DNA of 9,225 bases from an uncultured Chlamydiae bacterium (GTDB taxonomy: Bacteria > Chlamydiota > Chlamydiia > Chlamydiales > SM23-39): positions 1 through 9,225 of the forward strand of contig CAISYW010000193.1 of NCBI GenBank assembly GCA_903889795.1, given 5' to 3'. Below, piece by piece: positions 5,287 to 9,225 of this stretch. Below the pieces are notes generated by a model. It was not told where the DNA came from. It made no database searches and saw only the letters and a program-made list of their open reading frames with translations. Positions within the stretch are counted from its first letter, which is position 1, and each line of letters begins with the position of its first letter. Both the position numbers and the translations under genes were made by a program.

Positions 5287-6057
5287 ATGTGCGATTTCTA
5301 TTTTGTCATTAGCGCTTTTCCTCCGATCTCGTTGGGACAGAAGAGCGAAATGACATATGAAGAAGCACGTCAGATGGTCGCTCTTAATCTTGGTCCGTCT
5401 GATTGGAGTCAGGTCGTTATATTACAGCGTCTTGCTGATATTCGTAATATTCGAGCACTTTGGCTTCGAGAGCCGCTGGATCCCCGCGGCAATCTAAAAG
5501 AAAATGAGTTAGAGGAGACTCTTTTGGTTGGCGGAGATTTACCACCTTTTGTCTCTGCATTTTTGAATCGCTATGAATCTGAGGAAGATCGATTGAGATA
5601 TTTTCCCTCGCTGATGGCCTCGCTATATCGTGAAATAATGCCTCATCTGAAAGGCTTTTTGCGAAACTATTATCGGATCGAGAGAGAGATTCGTCTCTGT
5701 TTAACTGCCCTGCGCTCGAAGGCGGCTCATAGAGATCTCATTCGAGAACTGCAGTTTGAAGATCCTTTCGACCCGTTTGTCGCTCAGTTGATTGCGCAAA
5801 AAGATGAGAAAGAAACGATTTTGCCGGAAGAATATGAGGATTTAAAAAGAGTGTTTTTGGAAAATAGATCTGAGCCTAAAAAGCTTTATCGTGCCATTTT
5901 GCAGATACGCATTTCCCATATCGAAGATCTAGAAGCGGGTCAGCCGTTTGCCCTTGATCAAGTGCTGGGCTATCTCGCTCGACTTTCGATTGTGGAAGCC
6001 TGGGAGCAGCTTGACGAAGAAAGAGGGCGTATGGCTTTGCAGGAGGTTTGCCGATAG
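5287..6057 (+). CDS. DUF2764 family protein, probable V/A-ATPase subunit C-like
   Basis: This 256-residue protein starts MCDFYFVISAFPPISLG, typical of the DUF2764 proteins encoded between atpE and atpA in bacterial V-type ATPase operons, including CT_309 in Chlamydia. It is mostly helical and acidic, with repeated aromatic and charged helices such as LKGFLRNYYRIEREIRL (residues 119-135). From knowledge of the family it is thought to correspond to subunit C (the d subunit of eukaryotes), the adaptor between the central stalk and the membrane ring; the sequence alone does not prove this. The gene begins three bases after the atpE stop, with AGGTG (5276-5280) six bases before the ATG. No signal sequence or membrane span is present, as expected for a cytoplasmic subunit. 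A 62-base gap follows before atpA. Confidence 0.85.
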   Translation: MCDFYFVISAFPPISLGQKSEMTYEEARQMVALNLGPSDWSQVVILQRLADIRNIRALWLREPLDPRGNLKENELEETLLVGGDLPPFVSAFLNRYESEEDRLRYFPSLMASLYREIMPHLKGFLRNYYRIEREIRLCLTALRSKAAHRDLIRELQFEDPFDPFVAQLIAQKDEKETILPEEYEDLKRVFLENRSEPKKLYRAILQIRISHIEDLEAGQPFALDQVLGYLARLSIVEAWEQLDEERGRMALQEVCR

Positions 6058-6119
6058 TTCGCGAAAATATTTCGTAAACTCGGATTTGACATTAACGATT
6101 TGTCGTAAGGATCAAACTC
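6058..6119 (+). promoter_or_regulatory. Gap before atpA with hairpin and isolated -35-like box
   Basis: This is the only sizeable gap in an otherwise tightly packed operon. It holds a small hairpin (CGAAA 6062-6066 with TTTCG 6070-6074, three-base loop) and a perfect TTGACA (6086-6091). No convincing -10 hexamer follows at 16-18 bases (best is GATCAA at 6110-6115). AAGGA (6107-6111) is a good ribosome site eight bases before the atpA start. It may hold an internal promoter or an RNA processing site, or be plain leader. Confidence 0.3.
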
Positions 6120-7892
6120 ATGAAAGAAAACCGGGGAGCAACTGGGGTTGTCATTCAGGCTTTTAGTAATCTCTTGCATGTGCGCTTCGAGGGAAATATC
6201 CGCCAGGGTGAGATCGCATATGTCAAGGTGGGTGATGAATCCCTTCTTTCCGAGGTGATTGAGATCACGGGGAACGAGGCAAAAATTCAGGTTTTTGAAG
6301 ATACCCGAGGCGTGAAACTCAATACACCGGTTCATTTTGCTGACCATTTATTTGAAGCTGAGCTCGGCCCCGGATTGCTGAGTTCGATTTTCGATGGATT
6401 GCAAAATCCTTTGGAAAAGGTTGCTGAAACTTCAGGAGTCTATCTGAAGCGCGGGATCTATTTACCCGCCCTGGATCGGCAAAAAAAATGGGAATTCAAT
6501 CCAACGGCTAAAGTTGGCGATTTGTTAATCCGCGGAGAATCTTTAGGCTGGGTGATGGAAAATCGATTCCAGCATCAAATCATGGTTCCTTTTTCGGTCT
6601 TCGGCAAGGTGAAAATCTCCAGGATCGTTCCAACCGGCTTCTATACCATTGATGATGAAATTGCACGTGGAATTGATGAAAAAGGCCACGAGTTGATTTT
6701 TAAGATGATGCAGCGCTGGCCAATCAAAAGCCCCCTTGTTGAAGGAATCAAAATCCGTCCTAGCCGCATGATGACTACGGGAATGCGGATCCTCGACACG
6801 CTTTTTCCCGTGTTAAAAGGAGGAACATTTTGTTCTCCCGGCCCATTTGGCGCGGGAAAGACGGTCATGCAGCATCACCTTTCGAAATATTCCGCTGTCG
6901 ATATCGTTGTGATTGTGGCTTGCGGCGAGCGCGCCGGCGAAGTTGTTGAAGCTCTTCGTACATTCCCTGTGATCATCGATCCCCATACGAATGACTCTCT
7001 CATGAAACGGACGGTCATGATTTGCAATACCTCTTCCATGCCGGTCGCAGCTCGAGAAGCTTCTGTCTATATGGGAGCCGCGATTGCTGAATATTACCGT
7101 CAAATGGGATTGGATGTTTTGCTTTTGGCGGACTCTACTTCGCGTTGGGCGCAAGCGATGCGCGAGATGTCGGGACGACTCGAAGAGATTCCCGGTGAAG
7201 AAGCTTTTCCCGCTTATCTCTCGTCGAGAATCAGTTCTTTTTATGAACGCTCCGGCGTGATTCAGCTCAAGAATTCGAAGACCGGGTCATTGACCATTGG
7301 GGGCACGGTCTCTCCCGCCGGCGGAAATTTTGAGGAGCCGGTGACGCAAGCATCTCTCGCCATTGTCGGGGCATTCCATGGATTATCGCGATCGCGATCT
7401 GATGCGCGGCGCTTTCCGGCAGTCGATCCTCTGATTTCCTGGTCTAAATATTTGATGGGAGTGGGGGTTGAGCTGGAAGATCGTTTTCATGGCTGGGCTG
7501 AGAAAGTTCAATATGTCGGGAATATTCTGCAAAAAGGCGATGAGATTGCGAAGCGGATGGAGGTCGTCGGCGAAGAGGGTGTGGCTTTAGAGGATATGGT
7601 TCTCTATCTCAAGGCCGATTTATATGAGATTTGTTATCTGCAGCAAAATGCGTTTGATCGTGAAGATTGCTACTTTTCGATGGAGCGCCAAATTGAGGCA
7701 TTTCGTTTAATTCAAACAATTTTTGATGCCCATTTTCATTTTGATACCCATGATGAGGCTCGGAGCTATTTTTTGAATTTGCAAAATGAGGTACGCAATC
7801 TCAATTACTTGCCATTCCGCTCCGATCGCTATGCGGAAGTAGTGCATCGGATCAAAAAAACAATCGAGACGAAAAAGGCGAGCCATTCATGA
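6120..7892 (+). CDS. atpA: V/A-type ATPase catalytic subunit A
   Basis: Subunit A binds and hydrolyses (or makes) ATP in the A3B3 head of the rotary ATPase, on the cytoplasmic face of the membrane. The 590 residues match the usual length. The N-terminal beta barrel covers about residues 5-75. The insertion (bulge) domain that distinguishes A subunits from F-type beta follows at about 110-190. The P-loop GPFGAGKT is at 241-248 with Lys247. The catalytic glutamate is in CGERAGE (Glu270). Further conserved stretches are LLLADSTSRWAQAMREMSGR (334-353), EIPGEEAFPAYL (356-367) and SPAGGNFEEPVTQ (398-410). Most other V/A subunits have CGERGNE; the AGE variant is one I recall from chlamydial proteins. 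Its stop overlaps the atpB start (ATGA), giving translational coupling that would help balance A and B. No defect is visible, so the subunit should be active. Confidence 0.98.
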   Translation: MKENRGATGVVIQAFSNLLHVRFEGNIRQGEIAYVKVGDESLLSEVIEITGNEAKIQVFEDTRGVKLNTPVHFADHLFEAELGPGLLSSIFDGLQNPLEKVAETSGVYLKRGIYLPALDRQKKWEFNPTAKVGDLLIRGESLGWVMENRFQHQIMVPFSVFGKVKISRIVPTGFYTIDDEIARGIDEKGHELIFKMMQRWPIKSPLVEGIKIRPSRMMTTGMRILDTLFPVLKGGTFCSPGPFGAGKTVMQHHLSKYSAVDIVVIVACGERAGEVVEALRTFPVIIDPHTNDSLMKRTVMICNTSSMPVAAREASVYMGAAIAEYYRQMGLDVLLLADSTSRWAQAMREMSGRLEEIPGEEAFPAYLSSRISSFYERSGVIQLKNSKTGSLTIGGTVSPAGGNFEEPVTQASLAIVGAFHGLSRSRSDARRFPAVDPLISWSKYLMGVGVELEDRFHGWAEKVQYVGNILQKGDEIAKRMEVVGEEGVALEDMVLYLKADLYEICYLQQNAFDREDCYFSMERQIEAFRLIQTIFDAHFHFDTHDEARSYFLNLQNEVRNLNYLPFRSDRYAEVVHRIKKTIETKKASHS

Positions 7893-9205
7893 GAAAAATT
7901 TATGACCGTATTGTTGATTTACGCGGAAATTTGATTACTGTGGCTGCCGAAAACATCGGTTTGGGAGAGTTGGCTGAGATTCATAAGAGCAATGGAACCT
8001 CGACTTATGCATCCGTTCTCAATTTTCAAGGCGACTTAGTGACATTGCAAGTATTTGAGAATAGCCGAGGAATTTCTACCGGTGATCATGTGACATTCTT
8101 AGGCCATCAAATTCAGGCGACTTTTTCGAATGCGCTTCTCGGCCGTCGTTTGAATGGCGCGGGGATGCCAATCGATAATGGACCCGAGGTTTTTGGGGTT
8201 CCTGTTGATATTGGACAGCCTTCATTCAACCCCACTCGCCGGATTATTCCCCGGGAAATGGTTCGCACGAATATCCCGATGATTGACGTTTTTAATTGTC
8301 TTGTTAAGTCGCAGAAGATTCCTATCTTTTCTGTCGCCGGCGAACCCTATAACCAGCTTTTGATGCGAATTGCGAATCAGACGGATGTCGACGTGGTTGT
8401 GATCGCCGGAATGGGTCTTCGATTCGATGACTACCAGTCCTTCATAGAAAATTCTGAAACATCAGGCTCTTTAGAAAAGAGCGTCATGTTCATTCATCTG
8501 GCGACTGATCCGCTGGTTGAATGCCTTCTCGTTCCTGATATGGCTCTGGCCGTAGCGGAAAAGTTTGCTTTAGAGGGAAAAGACGTTCTTGTATTGATGA
8601 CAGATATGACCGCTTTTGCAGATGCGATTAAAGAGATTGCCATTACGATGGATCAGATCCCGTCGAATCGAGGCTATCCCGGCTCCCTCTATTCCGATTT
8701 AGCCGCTCGTTATGAAAAAGCCGTAGATATCGACGGCGGGGGATCTATCACGATTATCTCGGTGACGACGATGCCGGGTGGCGATATCACTCATCCTATC
8801 CCTGATAATACGGCATATATTACCGAAGGTCAATTTTACCTGCACGATGGGGTGATCGATCCGTTTGGATCTCTGTCGCGTTTAAAGCAGATGGTGATCG
8901 GCAAGGTGACACGTGAAGATCATAATGAGCTGGCCAATATGATGATCCGTCTCTATGCCGATTCTAAAAAGGCGCGTGAGCGTCAAGCAATGGGATTCAA
9001 GTTGTCCCGCTGGGATGAAAAGCTGCTGCGTTATTCGATTTTGTTTGAAGAGCGCATGATGAATCTGCAGGTGAATATGCCTTTGGAAGCGGCTCTCGAT
9101 CTGGGGTGGTTGACTTTAGCGGAAATTTTTAAGTTGGAAGAGGTGGGTATTAAGAAAGAAATTGCTGATAAATATTGGCCGAAAGAGGTGTCTTCCGATC
9201 GATGA
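7889..9205 (+). CDS. atpB: V/A-type ATPase non-catalytic subunit B
   Basis: Subunit B alternates with A in the hexameric head and lends residues to the catalytic interface. The 438-residue protein has an N-terminal barrel (residues 5-75). In place of a Walker A motif it has SVAGEPYNQ (148-156), which lacks the Lys-Thr/Ser pair and confirms the non-catalytic role. Family stretches are VLVLMTDMTAFADA (233-246), IPSNRGYPGSLYSDLAARYE (257-276) and THPIPDNTAYITEGQFYL (301-318). The start overlaps the atpA stop by four bases; AAAAAGG upstream is the likely ribosome site. Its own stop overlaps the atpD start by four bases. The protein is complete. Confidence 0.98.
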   Translation: MRKIYDRIVDLRGNLITVAAENIGLGELAEIHKSNGTSTYASVLNFQGDLVTLQVFENSRGISTGDHVTFLGHQIQATFSNALLGRRLNGAGMPIDNGPEVFGVPVDIGQPSFNPTRRIIPREMVRTNIPMIDVFNCLVKSQKIPIFSVAGEPYNQLLMRIANQTDVDVVVIAGMGLRFDDYQSFIENSETSGSLEKSVMFIHLATDPLVECLLVPDMALAVAEKFALEGKDVLVLMTDMTAFADAIKEIAITMDQIPSNRGYPGSLYSDLAARYEKAVDIDGGGSITIISVTTMPGGDITHPIPDNTAYITEGQFYLHDGVIDPFGSLSRLKQMVIGKVTREDHNELANMMIRLYADSKKARERQAMGFKLSRWDEKLLRYSILFEERMMNLQVNMPLEAALDLGWLTLAEIFKLEEVGIKKEIADKYWPKEVSSDR

Positions 9206-9225
9206 GTACATTAAAATTGACCAAA
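9202..9225 (+). CDS. atpD: V/A-type ATPase subunit D, first eight codons
   Basis: An ATG overlapping the atpB stop (ATGA at 9202-9205) opens a frame reading MSTLKLTK to the window edge. Chlamydial subunit D proteins begin in a very similar way, with a short lead followed by a KLTK-type motif, and atpD follows atpB in Chlamydia. Subunit D is the central rotor shaft. AGAGGTG (9184-9190) is a plausible ribosome site. The identity rests on position and eight residues only. Confidence 0.75.

Noticed and set aside
6086..6091. TTGACA before atpA as a definite promoter
   Set aside because: The hexamer is perfect but no acceptable -10 hexamer lies at the right distance, so it is only mentioned as part of the gap.
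5948..6347. Frames across the DUF2764 gene/atpA junction on both strands
   Set aside because: They overlap the ends of two well-supported genes, show no family features and have no ribosome sites of note.
6813..7154. 113-residue minus-strand frame inside atpA
   Set aside because: It is the complement of the P-loop region of a conserved ATPase subunit; the open frame follows from atpA codon use.

Overview
The window looks like chromosomal DNA of a member of the Chlamydiae, most likely one of the environmental (Chlamydia-like) families and not Chlamydia itself. The main evidence is the V/A-type ATPase operon read rightwards: atpE, a DUF2764 gene, atpA, atpB, then the first codons of atpD. It lies next to a transaldolase gene on the opposite strand, and the Chlamydiaceae have the same tal/atpE neighbourhood. 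AtpA carries the loop CGERAGE, which I associate with chlamydial A subunits. The assignment rests on gene order and recalled protein families, not on a database search.

Layout. Positions 1-168 hold a long nested palindrome, the left end of the window. An extended -10 promoter (326-334) precedes a DusC-like tRNA-dihydrouridine synthase gene (415-1422, +). A hairpin at 1409-1432 separates it from the convergent leftward cluster. Read in transcription order on the minus strand, that cluster is: two very small exported single-membrane-span proteins (4296-4514 and 4042-4251), a 253-residue exported protein (3284-4045), a promoter (3247-3274), a third small exported membrane protein (2894-3211), a putative lipoprotein (2402-2890) and tal (1449-2405). 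From 4657 to the end runs the ATPase operon on the plus strand. A 142-base divergent region (4515-4656) separates the two gene sets.

How the genes work together. atpE, the DUF2764 gene, atpA, atpB and atpD encode the soluble head, central stalk and peripheral stalk of a rotary ATPase. Membrane subunits are expected just beyond the right edge. tal is a pentose-phosphate enzyme and is translationally coupled to a lipoprotein gene of unknown role. The small exported proteins are unrecognised.

The most unusual feature is a palindromic repeat present twice. A 69-bp copy (3910-3978) sits inside the coding sequence of the 253-residue exported protein, in frame, directly after the hydrophobic signal segment. 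A longer copy (1-168) has the same outer arms but carries an extra 93 bp (31 codons) with a second palindrome nested inside. Both copies are stop-free in the same minus-strand frame and encode the same flanking peptide. The two copies differ in the arms by one base pair (T-A versus C-G); this preserves the stem and is synonymous on both arms. This behaviour closely resembles the Rickettsia palindromic elements, which insert in frame into protein genes, but here it is in a chlamydial context.
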